Below, in pieces: positions 35,498 to 43,709 of a DNA stretch of 64,000 bases. The notes under the pieces are model-generated. The model was not told where the DNA came from and made no database searches. It saw only the letters and a list, made by a program, of their open reading frames with translations. This stretch comes from Scytolyngbya sp. HA4215-MV1 (GTDB lineage: Bacteria; Cyanobacteriota; Cyanobacteriia; Leptolyngbyales; Leptolyngbyaceae): the NCBI GenBank assembly GCA_019359045.1, contig JAHHIA010000009.1, positions 1-64,000 on the forward strand. Direction: 5' to 3'. The translations under genes were made by a program, and so were the position numbers. The first letter of the stretch is position 1. The number at the start of each line of letters is the position of its first letter.

Positions 35498-36487
35498 ATG
35501 CCAATTTACTTATATTGGGGAGATGATGAATTTGCGATCGCCCGCGCGGTTGCGGCTCTGCGGCAACAAGTTTTAGACCCGACTTGGGAAAGCTTCAATT
35601 ACGATAAACTCTCCGCCGAGCAGCCCGATGCGATGCTTCAGAGCTTTAATCAGGCAATGACGCCGCCCTTTGGAACAGGGGGGCGACTGGTTTGGCTGAT
35701 GAATACAACGCTGGTACAGCGCTGTTCGGAAGAACTGTTGGCAGAACTAGAACGGACATTGCCGGCAATCCCAGACACCTCAACGCTTTTACTGACGGCT
35801 GAGACCAAGCCAGATGGGCGTTTGAAATCCACCAAGCTCTTACAGAAACATGCGGAAATTCGAGAGTTCTCCCTGATCCCGCCCTGGAAGACGGAACTTT
35901 TAGTCAAGCAAGTCCGACAAGTTGCTCAGGAACTGGGAGTAAAGCTGACCGCTGACAGCGTAGAATTGCTCACGGAAGCGGTGGGTAGCGATACCCGTCA
36001 ACTCTATAGCGAACTAGAGAAATTACGACTTTACGCAGGTGATGCTCAGTCCCCGTTAGAGATACCTGCCGTTTCTGCGTTGGTAACGACCAGCAGCCAA
36101 ACCAGTTTGCAACTGGTGGAAGCCGTTCGCCAAGGAAAAACAGCTGATGCCCTCGCATTACTCGCTGATTTATTGGCACGCAATGAAGCCCCAACGGCGA
36201 TTGTGGCAACCCTGATCAGCCAGTTTCGCCAAAAGCTCTGGGTAAAGCTGATGATCGAAGCAGGAGAACGCGATGATCGAGAAATTGCCCAGGCGGCAGA
36301 AGTCTCTAACCCCAAGCGAATTTATTTTTTGCGACAAGAGGTGAAGCCATTACGGCTCTCCCATTTGCAACAGGCTTTACCACTCCTCTTGGAACTGGAT
36401 TATGGCTTAAAAGGAGGGGCAGGAGCAGATCCCATGGAAACGTTACAAGTCAAGATGATTGAATTGTGTTGTCTATTTCAGCCTTAA
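35498..36487 (+). CDS. holA: DNA polymerase III subunit delta
   Basis: A 329-residue clamp-loader delta subunit that opens the beta sliding clamp. It begins MPIYLYWGDDEFAIARAVAA, the characteristic HolA start, and continues with an AAA+-like domain lacking Walker motifs (LLTAETKPDGRLKSTKLLQK), the collar domain 'SSQTSLQLVEAVRQGKTADALALLADLLARNEAP' and 'LLELDYGLKGGAGADP'. I use the ATG at 35498, which has GAGGT seven bases upstream. An in-frame GTG three codons earlier is less likely. Confidence 0.95.
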   Translation: MPIYLYWGDDEFAIARAVAALRQQVLDPTWESFNYDKLSAEQPDAMLQSFNQAMTPPFGTGGRLVWLMNTTLVQRCSEELLAELERTLPAIPDTSTLLLTAETKPDGRLKSTKLLQKHAEIREFSLIPPWKTELLVKQVRQVAQELGVKLTADSVELLTEAVGSDTRQLYSELEKLRLYAGDAQSPLEIPAVSALVTTSSQTSLQLVEAVRQGKTADALALLADLLARNEAPTAIVATLISQFRQKLWVKLMIEAGERDDREIAQAAEVSNPKRIYFLRQEVKPLRLSHLQQALPLLLELDYGLKGGAGADPMETLQVKMIELCCLFQP

Positions 36488-36576
36488 ACTTAGTCTGGAC
36501 TACAATGAGCCCCTCGCGCCGATGAATGTTGTCCCCGTGTTGCGGAACTTCTCACCCTTAAATTAATTCAAAATAA

Positions 36577-37137
36577 ATGAATATACATTGTGTGATGGTT
36601 CTTTCAGTGTCACATTCAGTTATGACAAAGTTATTGCAATCCTTGCCTGTTTCCTTGATTGATTGGTCGCCAACAGTTTGTCTGAAGGGTTGTTTCCGCT
36701 CTCGCCCATGGTTGGTTGCACTGTTGTCAGCGGTGGGGGTCTGTGCAGGATTGGCGCCTGATTTATCCAATCTATCTGCGACACAGTGGTGGGATGCCCC
36801 TGTGTATGCCCAATCGGCAATTAGCAATACAGAAGTGAGTCAGTTTGCCAGGGCTGCCTACAAAATTGAGCGAGAGCGCCAAACCCTTTATACGATCGCC
36901 AAACCTGTCTTTGGAGGCGCAGTTCCCGCAAACTTCTGCGGCATGAACGATCTGCCCACAACTCTGGCAGCCCCTTGTCAAACGTTTTTGGTGAATAGCG
37001 ATCGTCATATTCGCGAAAGCGGTTTAACAGCCCCACGATTCTATGAAATTTATAATCGGCAGCAATTTGACTCTGATCTCCAAGCCAGGGTGAACAAAGA
37101 ACTGCAACTCTGTCAGCAACAGGGGGTTTGCCGATAG
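36577..37137 (+). CDS. DUF4168-like exported protein
   Basis: About 186 residues. A hydrophobic segment (WLVALLSAVGVCAGLAP) probably directs export. The mature part starts around 'YAQSAISNTEVSQFARAAYKIERERQTLY', which has the DUF4168 pattern of an amphipathic helix, then helical segments ending 'RFYEIYNRQQFDSDLQARVNKELQLC'. Four Cys in the mature part may form disulfides. Several in-frame ATGs (36577, 36595, 36622) are possible starts, and none has a good ribosome binding site. A paralogue follows 79 bp downstream on the same strand. Confidence 0.75.
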   Translation: MNIHCVMVLSVSHSVMTKLLQSLPVSLIDWSPTVCLKGCFRSRPWLVALLSAVGVCAGLAPDLSNLSATQWWDAPVYAQSAISNTEVSQFARAAYKIERERQTLYTIAKPVFGGAVPANFCGMNDLPTTLAAPCQTFLVNSDRHIRESGLTAPRFYEIYNRQQFDSDLQARVNKELQLCQQQGVCR

Positions 37138-37215
37138 GGAGTTCTAGATACCCGCGTTCGTCGAGGGGCAGAGGGAAGGCAAACCCAGAGAAATATCATC
37201 AAAATTGTTTACTAA

Positions 37216-37893
37216 ATGTGGCATTTCGTGAGAATTGCGCTATCTTGGGCGCTAGTTTTCGTTCTTACGATTGTGAACCTTTTATCTTTCTCTCTCTTTT
37301 CCCGGTTGGTGCGGCGGTTAAAACCAACTCAGACTTCAGCAGGCGATCGCAGGCGATCGCCTGCTCGAACCGTGGGGGCTATCGCAAGCCTGATGGTGGT
37401 GATGGGAGGATGTGGCAAACTTCAGACTTCGACGCCATCCACTTCAGTCACTACAGTTACTGATGCAGAAATCAGTAATTATGCAAAAGGGGTTTTGGCG
37501 ATCGAGGTAAGCCGTCAGGTTGCGGTGAAAGAAATTCAACAGATCACTCAAACCGATGAAGTGCCAGTAATTTTGTGTAGCCAGCCCGAAACGTTGAACA
37601 AACTGGCAAAAGCAGTGCAGACTATCGCGATCGCCTATTGCAATCAGGCAAAACAGGCAGGAGAGAACAGCGGCTTTACCATGGCACGATTTAACGCCAT
37701 TACCGCCACCTTGCCTACCGATGTGCAATTGAGCAAGCGCATTCAGGACGAGTTGCTCCGCTTGCAAAAAGGCTCAGCGCCTCAGAGTGCTCCAGTTCCT
37801 CAGGCTAAGCCTGAAGTCACTCCTACGCCTGAAGTCACTCCTACGTCTGAAGTCACTCCCACGCCTGAAGTCTCACCCACTGCCACCCCATAA
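37216..37893 (+). CDS. DUF4168-like lipoprotein with C-terminal Pro/Thr repeats
   Basis: A paralogue of the preceding gene, about 225 residues. A helix at the N-terminus is followed by a second hydrophobic stretch with a lipobox (ASLMVVMGGCG near residue 66). The true start may therefore be a later GTG near 37306, which would leave a normal Arg-rich lipoprotein signal. The mature part has 'VTDAEISNYAKGVLAIEVSRQVAVKEIQQ' and 'NSGFTMARFNAITATLPTDVQLSKRIQDELLRLQ', matching the upstream protein. It ends with four short (P)EVTPT repeats. Two adjacent HIP1 sites lie in the N-terminal linker (37341-37360). Confidence 0.75.
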   Translation: MWHFVRIALSWALVFVLTIVNLLSFSLFSRLVRRLKPTQTSAGDRRRSPARTVGAIASLMVVMGGCGKLQTSTPSTSVTTVTDAEISNYAKGVLAIEVSRQVAVKEIQQITQTDEVPVILCSQPETLNKLAKAVQTIAIAYCNQAKQAGENSGFTMARFNAITATLPTDVQLSKRIQDELLRLQKGSAPQSAPVPQAKPEVTPTPEVTPTSEVTPTPEVSPTATP

Positions 37894-37896
37894 GCA

Positions 37897-37993
37897 GGGA
37901 TAAGGGCGTTGCTGAAAAGCTAAATGATTTGGAATGAAGTTTCAAATCATTCAGCATCATTTTTATCCCGCTGTTGAGCAACGCTGGGATAAG
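37897..37993. mobile_element. MITE-like element with 8-bp flanking repeats
   Basis: Imperfect terminal inverted repeats GCGTTGCTGAAAAGC (37906-37920) and GCTGTTGAGCAACGC (37970-37984) match at 12 of 15 positions. The flanks carry the identical 8-mer GGGATAAG at 37897-37904 and 37986-37993, as a target-site duplication would. Inside, AATGATTTG and CAAATCATT form a stem. There is no room for a transposase, so it would be non-autonomous. It begins three bases after the stop of the DUF4168-like lipoprotein gene and may also act as its terminator. Confidence 0.6.
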
Positions 37994-38018
37994 ACGTGGG
38001 ATGCGTAGAAGAGAGCGT

Positions 38019-38107
38019 CAACTGACGTAGAGGGATCAAAGATGCGGACGCGGAGAGTAAGAAGCAGGATTGAAACAACGTCCTCCGCCGATTCTCCGCG
38101 TCAGTTG
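38019..38107. repeat. Nested palindromic element
   Basis: GACGCGGAGA (38047-38056) pairs with TCTCCGCGTC (38093-38102). CAACTGACG (38019-38027) pairs with CGTCAGTTG (38099-38107). The right-hand arms overlap, so two alternative folds compete. It lies between the MITE-like element and the minus-strand gene at 38130. Confidence 0.55.
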
Positions 38108-38129
38108 CATTCGCAAAGACCTAAAAAAA

Positions 38130-38399
38130 TTATTCGGGCAAAATGTAGCGGGTTAAGATACTCATCACTTCGCCAGGGTTGGGCGCAGGCAGTAAGGGAC
38201 TCCATTCACCTACTTCTGCAAAGCGCAGTCGATGGAGCGTCCGGATGGTGCCTACCACCCCTCGGCGAGAACCAATGACCAAAATTTTGAGGGGTTCTCG
38301 TTCGGGGGGAGGTTCGGGGGAAGGAGATTGGGTAGAAGCCGACACGGAAACTTCGCCAGCAGGAGTTTCGCTGGCGTACAGCAAAAAGTTTTTTAGCAT
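38130..38399 (-). CDS. Conserved small protein, function unknown
   Basis: An 89-residue protein. The N-terminus MLKNFLLYASETPAGEVSVS and a Pro/Glu-rich linker precede a compact domain: PLKILVIGSRRGVVGTIRTL, 'HRLRFAEVGEWSPLLPAPNPGEVMSILTRYIL'. The phrase 'ILHRLGFAEVGEWSPLLPTPNPGEVMSIL' recurs in small cyanobacterial proteins as I remember them; no function is known to me. The V-I-G-S start suggests a small alpha/beta fold. I use the ATG at 38399 rather than the longer frame from 38435. Confidence 0.75.
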   Translation of the reverse strand: MLKNFLLYASETPAGEVSVSASTQSPSPEPPPEREPLKILVIGSRRGVVGTIRTLHRLRFAEVGEWSPLLPAPNPGEVMSILTRYILPE

Positions 38400-38590
38400 G
38401 GATAGAGATAGATAACTGGATAGAATGAACAGCAACCCGTCGCGATCGGTGTGCTGTTTGCAATATCAGAACGAAATTGGACGCTAGACTATCGGCGCTA
38501 GACAGCAGACCTAAGACGATCGCTTAGCCCTGAAAGGATCAGGTTAAAGCTGTCTCAAATCCGGTGTTTCTTGTCAGTAGTCTGGTGCCC

Positions 38591-38626
38591 AAAACCGATC
38601 GACCATATTCCAAGGTGATCGGTTTT
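38591..38626 (-). terminator. Perfect 10-bp stem, probable terminator
   Basis: AAAACCGATC (38591-38600) pairs with GATCGGTTTT (38617-38626) around a 16-base loop. On the minus strand it starts 52 bases after the stop of the HTH gene at 38678 and ends in a T-run, so it probably terminates that gene. Confidence 0.65.
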
Positions 38627-38677
38627 CATCATTCAAATTTACACTCTACCGAGTAATCTGTCAATAAGTTCTCTTGT

Positions 38678-39169
38678 TTAAGAGTCTGCTTCTCCATAGT
38701 GAAAACCCACTTGTTCAGCAACCAGGGTCAAAAATTTTGAAGTGGTTAGGCGTGGTGTGTAGGCATGGGTTTCCCATTCACTAATGGTTTGTTGGCGCAC
38801 TCCCAATCGAGCCGCAAATTCTGCCTGCGATAGCCCCATGTGCTGTCGCAGAGCTTTGATCAATTCACTATTCCACAACACGGTATCTCCGATCCGTTCA
38901 ATATGATAGTGATGAGAAGGTTTGCGGAAGATGACTTGTTCTGCCTGGAGATCAACCTCTGCTGCCAGGTAGCCAGAATTCATCCAGGCGGTCGCTTGGA
39001 GTGCTCCTTTGCTGCGGTTGCTCCACCAGGCACGACTACTGCGAGCAGACTTGGGTAAAAGCGTACCAATGAGGGTTTCGATCTCTGCAAAAGTCATAAT
39101 CACCTGGTCGGGGCGATCGCTCCGGCTTAAATATTCCTGGAGTGGCTGATATTTACTTCCTGATTTCAC
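38678..39169 (-). CDS. DUF7662-like domain fused to an XRE helix-turn-helix
   Basis: A 163-residue protein. The N-terminal 85 residues ('KYQPLQEYLSRSDRPDQVIMTFAEIETLIG..LPKSARSSRAWWSNRSKGALQATAWMNSGYLAAEVDLQAEQVIF') match the DUF7662 pattern of small domains found in defence-related and toxin-antitoxin contexts. The C-terminal 60 residues are a Cro/CI-type HTH: ALRQHMGLSQAEFAARLGVR, then 'QTISEWETHAYTPR'. It is probably a DNA-binding regulator whose N-terminal part senses a ligand or binds nucleic acid. No toxin or restriction gene lies next to it. Confidence 0.8.
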   Translation of the reverse strand: MKSGSKYQPLQEYLSRSDRPDQVIMTFAEIETLIGTLLPKSARSSRAWWSNRSKGALQATAWMNSGYLAAEVDLQAEQVIFRKPSHHYHIERIGDTVLWNSELIKALRQHMGLSQAEFAARLGVRQQTISEWETHAYTPRLTTSKFLTLVAEQVGFHYGEADS

Positions 39170-39208
39170 ATGCTATCTGTATACACGCTTGGGCTGATTG
39201 TTTAGCTG

Positions 39209-40126
39209 TTAAACCACCGTCTGCCGTCCACTGACAAACAGTCGCACAATCGATAAACTCAAAATCAATAAAAACATGACTAACCCGATCGCACAGGCAT
39301 AGCTCATTTCCAGATTTTGAAACGCTTGCTCATAGAGATAGTAGACGATCGTTTTGGAACTGTTACGAGGTCCGCCTTGGGTCATAATAAAAACCTCTTC
39401 AAAGACCTTGGTGGCAGAAATGGCAGAAATGACCGCAACCAGGGCTAAATAAGGACGCATCAAAGGGATCGTGATATCCCAATGTTTTTTGATGCCATCG
39501 GAGCCATCGATCGCGGCAGCTTCGTACAGATCTACCGGAATGGATTGCAACCCTGCCAGGTAAATTACCATGTAGTAGCCCAGTCCTTTCCAAATGGTCA
39601 CAACCATGACGCTAAAAATTGCCCAAGTGGGACTTGTAAGCCAGGGAATCCCCGTAGTGGATAAGCCGCTTAACTTCAATAGTTGGTTCAGTAATCCATT
39701 ACTGGCATAGAGCCATTTCCAGGCAATCCCGGCGACCACCATCGAAATGACAACAGGGGTGTAGTAAGCAACTCGAAACCAACGGATTCCCCTTAGCTTT
39801 TGGTTGACCAAAATGGCTAAGCCCAAAGGCACTATCACCAAAATTGGCACCACCTCAACCAGGTAAAGCAAAGTATTACGGAGCGTTTGCCAGAACAAGG
39901 GATCAACCCAAAGCCGACGTAAGTTTGCCAACCCGACCCACTGGGGGGCTTGGGTCAGGTCATATTCAAAGCGAGTAAAGCTGAGATAAAATGCCTGCAC
40001 TGCTGGGAAAAAGACCGTGAAGCTCAGCACCAACAGGGCGGGTAGCAAAAAGAGATACGGGGTAAACACCCGACTGATTGATATCCGACTTTTGGGCATC
40101 CAGTTTTTGGGCATCCAGATCTGCAT
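39209..40126 (-). CDS. Carbohydrate ABC transporter permease (MalF/UgpA type)
   Basis: A 305-residue inner-membrane permease with six predicted helices. The cytoplasmic EAA loop that contacts the ATPase is YEAAAIDGSDGIKKHWDITI, with 'PLMRPYLALV' after it, and 'FIMTQGGPRNSSKTIVYYLYEQAF' marks the sugar/glycerol-phosphate branch. A small 18-bp direct duplication makes the start WMPKNWMPK. It lacks a partner permease, ATPase or binding protein nearby, which is common in cyanobacteria where shared ATPases serve several systems. The substrate is unknown. Confidence 0.92.
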   Translation of the reverse strand: MQIWMPKNWMPKSRISISRVFTPYLFLLPALLVLSFTVFFPAVQAFYLSFTRFEYDLTQAPQWVGLANLRRLWVDPLFWQTLRNTLLYLVEVVPILVIVPLGLAILVNQKLRGIRWFRVAYYTPVVISMVVAGIAWKWLYASNGLLNQLLKLSGLSTTGIPWLTSPTWAIFSVMVVTIWKGLGYYMVIYLAGLQSIPVDLYEAAAIDGSDGIKKHWDITIPLMRPYLALVAVISAISATKVFEEVFIMTQGGPRNSSKTIVYYLYEQAFQNLEMSYACAIGLVMFLLILSLSIVRLFVSGRQTVV

Positions 40127-40218
40127 CGCGATCGCAATTTAATAGGGAACCTCCCTAAACCTAAAATGAAGACTTCTTTTTGGGAAGTCTTCGTGCTCAA
40201 TTCTATTCGCTCAAATGA

Positions 40219-40860
40219 TTACTCAACTAAATTTGCCCGCTTGACGATGCGCCGAGCTGGCAACATTTGGGGTCGGCGTCTTTGGGGTAGGTATGCAGGC
40301 ACTTCGTGGGCGGTGTGGATCACTTCCACAGTTCTCGCTTGTTGTTGATTTTGTTGGCGAGCAACCAAAACAAACAAACCGACCAGGACAATCCCCCCAC
40401 CCAGCGTGAGCGCGACTCCGCCAAAAGCCCACAATAAGCCTGTCAACACGGGATTGGAGAGCGGGTCGTTATTCCCTAAAGATTGGTTGACGTTAGCGTT
40501 GGCTAAAGCTGCACTTGCTTTATTTTGAGCATTCATCACTTCCAACTTTTCGTGCAAGTCTTGAAGTTGGATTTTCAATTTTTCGTTGTCATTTTTTTGT
40601 TGCTCAACAAGTACCTTCAGTTCTTCAAGCTTTTTCGCCTCTTCTGCACTTTGCAGCTCAGGAGAGGGAGAGACTGTAGGCATTGGAGAAGCAATGACCT
40701 GAATCGGTTGATTCGGCAAGGTTGGAGAGAGGGATGTATTTGGCATTGGCTGAGATAAGCCAGTATTGGGTGCCCCAATACTAATCCCACCTTTCAATAG
40801 AACGAGTGCTGCAAGTCCAGCAAAGGCTGCACCGCCCAAAAAAGATGTACTTTCACTCAT
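40219..40860 (-). CDS. Membrane protein with coiled coil, function unknown
   Basis: A 213-residue protein starting at the ATG at 40860. One helix near the N-terminus (FLGGAAFAGLAALVLLKGG) is followed by a Pro/Ser-rich linker, a coiled coil of about 45 residues (EEAKKLEELKVLVEQQKNDN onward), and a second membrane helix (WAFGGVALTLGGGIVLVGLF). A cytosolic basic tail has 'RTVEVIHTAHEVPAYLPQRRRPQ'. I recall similar proteins in heterocyst-forming cyanobacteria, but I cannot name a function. Confidence 0.75.
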   Translation of the reverse strand: MSESTSFLGGAAFAGLAALVLLKGGISIGAPNTGLSQPMPNTSLSPTLPNQPIQVIASPMPTVSPSPELQSAEEAKKLEELKVLVEQQKNDNEKLKIQLQDLHEKLEVMNAQNKASAALANANVNQSLGNNDPLSNPVLTGLLWAFGGVALTLGGGIVLVGLFVLVARQQNQQQARTVEVIHTAHEVPAYLPQRRRPQMLPARRIVKRANLVE

Positions 40861-41440
40861 TGCTACCGCCTTTAGGACTGATTTCAATCCGCTCTTTTTG
40901 AAGTGGACGAGATCGAACCATCATCATCTCAGTTGCCTCTCCTCACATAAGCACCCCGCTTAGAGTAAATCTGCAATTGCTTCGTGCATTGCTGATATTC
41001 ACTCATCATTATTCTGCTCCATAATACACGCTCAGGAAAGGAGTTGTTCAAGTATTTAGCAACTAAACTGATAATTTTTTTAATCTTTTAGAAAAACTGG
41101 GGTAAGAGATCGCCCCCATAGATTTTAATCGTCATTATTTTGAGTCAACTTTTAGCAGATTTTAGTGATTTCATATTTTTTTTGAAGATTCTATCCTGCT
41201 GTGAGTGGCGAGTTTTAGCGGCTTTTCTGTGAGCGGGAAAAAATGACGCGATCGCTGAATTGGGCTATCTAATCAAGCAGTTTCAAACAATAGAACACTT
41301 AGAATTCCTTCAAATGATTGATTGAGATTTGACCCATTGAGGGGGCTGACCCCTCACGATGGGGAGATTTTTATTGAAGATGCTCAGCATCTTCAATAAA
41401 AATCTCTTTCTTGCAATTTAGTAACAACCATGAAGCGCGT
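40861..41440. other. AT-rich intergenic region
   Basis: About 580 bp between the start of the coiled-coil gene and the end of egtB. It is AT-rich, with T- and A-runs near 41060-41190, and its right end carries the palindrome at 41364-41406. I see no gene. Confidence 0.55.
41364..41406. repeat. 43-bp perfect palindrome with GCTCAGC apex (family member)
   Basis: Two 21-base arms are exact complements around the C at 41385. The inner part is TTGAAGATGCT-C-AGCATCTTCAA. The apex and the AT-rich outer arms match the palindromes at 3832 and 21093, although the middle sequence differs. It starts 34 bases downstream of the egtB stop and could stop transcription. Confidence 0.8.
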
Positions 41441-42805
41441 TTATGACCTGGCGCAACGAAATCCTGCAAAAATTTGCCGCACATGGGGATGATACCAATT
41501 GCGAAAGGGACTACGTAACGAAAAGAGAGGCGTTGCCCAACTGCCGCCCCGCAAAACCCGATGCTGTCCATCAAAATAGGCTTGAGAATATCCTCGGTAG
41601 GGATAACTCTCAAAGTTCTCATAGCCCTCAAACCAGGATTGGGTCCACTCCCAAACATTGCCTAGCATGTCGTAACAGCCATAGGCACTTTGCCCAGAAG
41701 GATAAGCATTGACAGGAGTGGTATGTCCCACCAGGCAGTTGTAGTTGCAGCGCTGACTAGATGGCTCTGCCTCGCCCCATGGGAAAAGAGCAGACTGTTG
41801 GCTGTGGGGATTCCAGCGAGCTGCTTTTTCCCATTCCGCTTCAGAAGGTAAGCGTTTGTTGACAAAGCGGGCGTAGGCTTCGGCTTCGTAGTAACTGACC
41901 CCATAAACCGGATGATTGTCCCAGACAGAATTGTTTGACCAATAGAGGGGCTTTTTGACTGGGTTGTCTTGGAGCCATTGCCAGCCTGCGGACGACCACC
42001 AGGAAGCGTTGCGGTAACCGCCTGCCTGAATAAATTCTTGGTATTGACGACAGGTTACGGGGTAGCGATCGATCCAATAAGTTTCAAGATGCACCGGGTG
42101 AGCAGGACGTTCATTATCTTGGGCTTCAACCCCGTTGTTGCCTTGCCAAAACGCTCCAGCGGGGATTTGCACCATTGCATCGGTCGAGGTCGGAGCAGCG
42201 ATCTCAGCCGAATCAGACACCCATTGATTGGGAGATGCAGACCTCCCAGCTAAAGGGGGTGTAGGAAGTGGAATGCCGGGTCGAATGCCGCTGTCTTTAT
42301 ACTCCAACGAACCCCAGCGTTGGAGTTGCAACACCAGGGCGATCGTCTCACTATGCTGGCTTTCATGTTGAATCAGCCAGTGCCAAAAGCGTTCCTGCCC
42401 CGCAATCGGAGCGACTGCTAAGTATTCAAATGTCTGAGTCCGAATGCTCTCCAAATATTGACGGACCTCCGTCAAGGTGGGGAGTCTGACTCGCTCATTT
42501 TTGGGCAATCCATCGGCAGCAAACAGACGACGATAAGTCGGGAATTGGGGTGCTTTTTGGGCGAGGTGTTCCAGCATCCATAGCCCTTCGGTATAAGCGA
42601 TGTGCCCTAGATGCCAGCCGATCGGGCTAAAGTCTGGATGTGCCTGGCGGCAAAAGGTTTCGTAATCAATATCTTCAAACAAGGTCAGTGTCGTTTCACG
42701 ACAAACTTGCAAGGAGTTTTGAATCTGCTGCCTTAAGCTTTCAGAAACACGAGCCGGGTTGCTTCTGATGGCAGTCGGGTCAAAGCGGGTAAATCTGGAT
42801 GTCAA
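41441..42805 (-). CDS. egtB: EgtB-like sulfoxide synthase (DinB + FGE domains)
   Basis: A 454-residue non-haem iron enzyme. The N-terminal DinB-like domain carries iron ligands: a His in GWHLGH (65 or 68) and the H-x3-H-x-E motif HESQHSE (His147, His151, Glu153). The C-terminal formylglycine-generating-enzyme-like domain (about 220-454) has VQIPAGAFWQGNNG, RLPSEAEWEKAAR and 'GNVWEWTQSWF'. EgtB joins gamma-glutamyl-cysteine or cysteine to trimethyl-histidine with O2 in ergothioneine synthesis. The TTG start has GGAG six bases upstream and lies inside egtC, whose last 26 bases overlap this gene. Confidence 0.88.
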   Translation of the reverse strand: MTSRFTRFDPTAIRSNPARVSESLRQQIQNSLQVCRETTLTLFEDIDYETFCRQAHPDFSPIGWHLGHIAYTEGLWMLEHLAQKAPQFPTYRRLFAADGLPKNERVRLPTLTEVRQYLESIRTQTFEYLAVAPIAGQERFWHWLIQHESQHSETIALVLQLQRWGSLEYKDSGIRPGIPLPTPPLAGRSASPNQWVSDSAEIAAPTSTDAMVQIPAGAFWQGNNGVEAQDNERPAHPVHLETYWIDRYPVTCRQYQEFIQAGGYRNASWWSSAGWQWLQDNPVKKPLYWSNNSVWDNHPVYGVSYYEAEAYARFVNKRLPSEAEWEKAARWNPHSQQSALFPWGEAEPSSQRCNYNCLVGHTTPVNAYPSGQSAYGCYDMLGNVWEWTQSWFEGYENFESYPYRGYSQAYFDGQHRVLRGGSWATPLFSLRSPFRNWYHPHVRQIFAGFRCARS

Positions 42806-43565
42806 GGTCTTCTCCGATCGTCAGCATAGTGTTTTCAGGGCAGGCGATCCAGTCCCCAGCAAACAAAGGTTCGGAGGCGACCAGCACTGCATCAGGAAAG
42901 TCAGGAGCGTTACGGAGCCAGTACAGGGAAGGAACCGTTCGGTTAGCAAACCGGGAAACAACCAGTTGCTTGCCATCGCTGAAAATGAGATTAGCAGCAA
43001 AGCCGGTTTGGTAAGACTGCCCTAAGTCAGAGAGGAGGGTCAACGTTTTATGGAGCACTTCCGCCAGTGTGAGTTCTGGTGAAGTCTCCCATTGAGTGAG
43101 CAACAGGGCAAAGAGATGCTCCGAGTCGGTGCTACCCTGAATCGATTGATAAGCGCGATCGCTCAGACGATCGCGAATCGGTCGGTACAGAGTTTGGCGA
43201 AAATTTTCAATGAACCCATTATGAACAGCCAAGATGAATTGTTGCTGAAAAGGCGGACAGTTGCTCAAATCAACGGCTTGCCCAGGCGTTGCACTGCGAA
43301 TACTCGCCAAAATACAACTGGACTCGACATAGCGACTTAATGGGGGCAAATTAATATCGCTCCAGATTGGCACCGTGTTTTTGTAAGTGAAGGGTTCGGT
43401 TTGGCGAATGGGGTGATACCAACCCACACCAAATCCATCTGCATTGAGCAACCCAGCCGTCATTTCGCGCGGTTGATAACTCTGGACAATTAAAGAATGC
43501 TCTGGTTGATAGAGCAAGCGATCGAGTGGGATAGGGGAACCGAAATAGCCAAGTAATCGGCACAT
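42780..43565 (-). CDS. egtC: EgtC-like class II glutamine amidotransferase
   Basis: About 261 residues. The ATG at 43565 is followed directly by Cys2 in MCRLLGYFG, the N-terminal nucleophile of Ntn-type amidotransferases, which must be exposed by Met removal; this decides the start over an upstream in-frame codon. Further on are 'NADGFGVGWYHP', CILASIRSATPGQ and FILAVHNGFIENF. In mycobacteria EgtC removes the gamma-glutamyl group from the EgtB product. The 26-bp overlap with egtB means translational coupling. EgtD, the histidine methyltransferase, is not in the window. Confidence 0.87.
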   Translation of the reverse strand: MCRLLGYFGSPIPLDRLLYQPEHSLIVQSYQPREMTAGLLNADGFGVGWYHPIRQTEPFTYKNTVPIWSDINLPPLSRYVESSCILASIRSATPGQAVDLSNCPPFQQQFILAVHNGFIENFRQTLYRPIRDRLSDRAYQSIQGSTDSEHLFALLLTQWETSPELTLAEVLHKTLTLLSDLGQSYQTGFAANLIFSDGKQLVVSRFANRTVPSLYWLRNAPDFPDAVLVASEPLFAGDWIACPENTMLTIGEDLDIQIYPL

Positions 43566-43709
43566 GCTCAAAAACGCTCCTGTACCTGTAATCAAAAATT
43601 AGGCTGCTCGGTTGAGGATAGCCTGAGGAGAGAATGAATTGGACTGAGAAATAGTGTAAGAGGTAGAGCAGTGGAGAAAGGGGCAGGTCAAAGCATTAGA
43701 AATTGGAAT

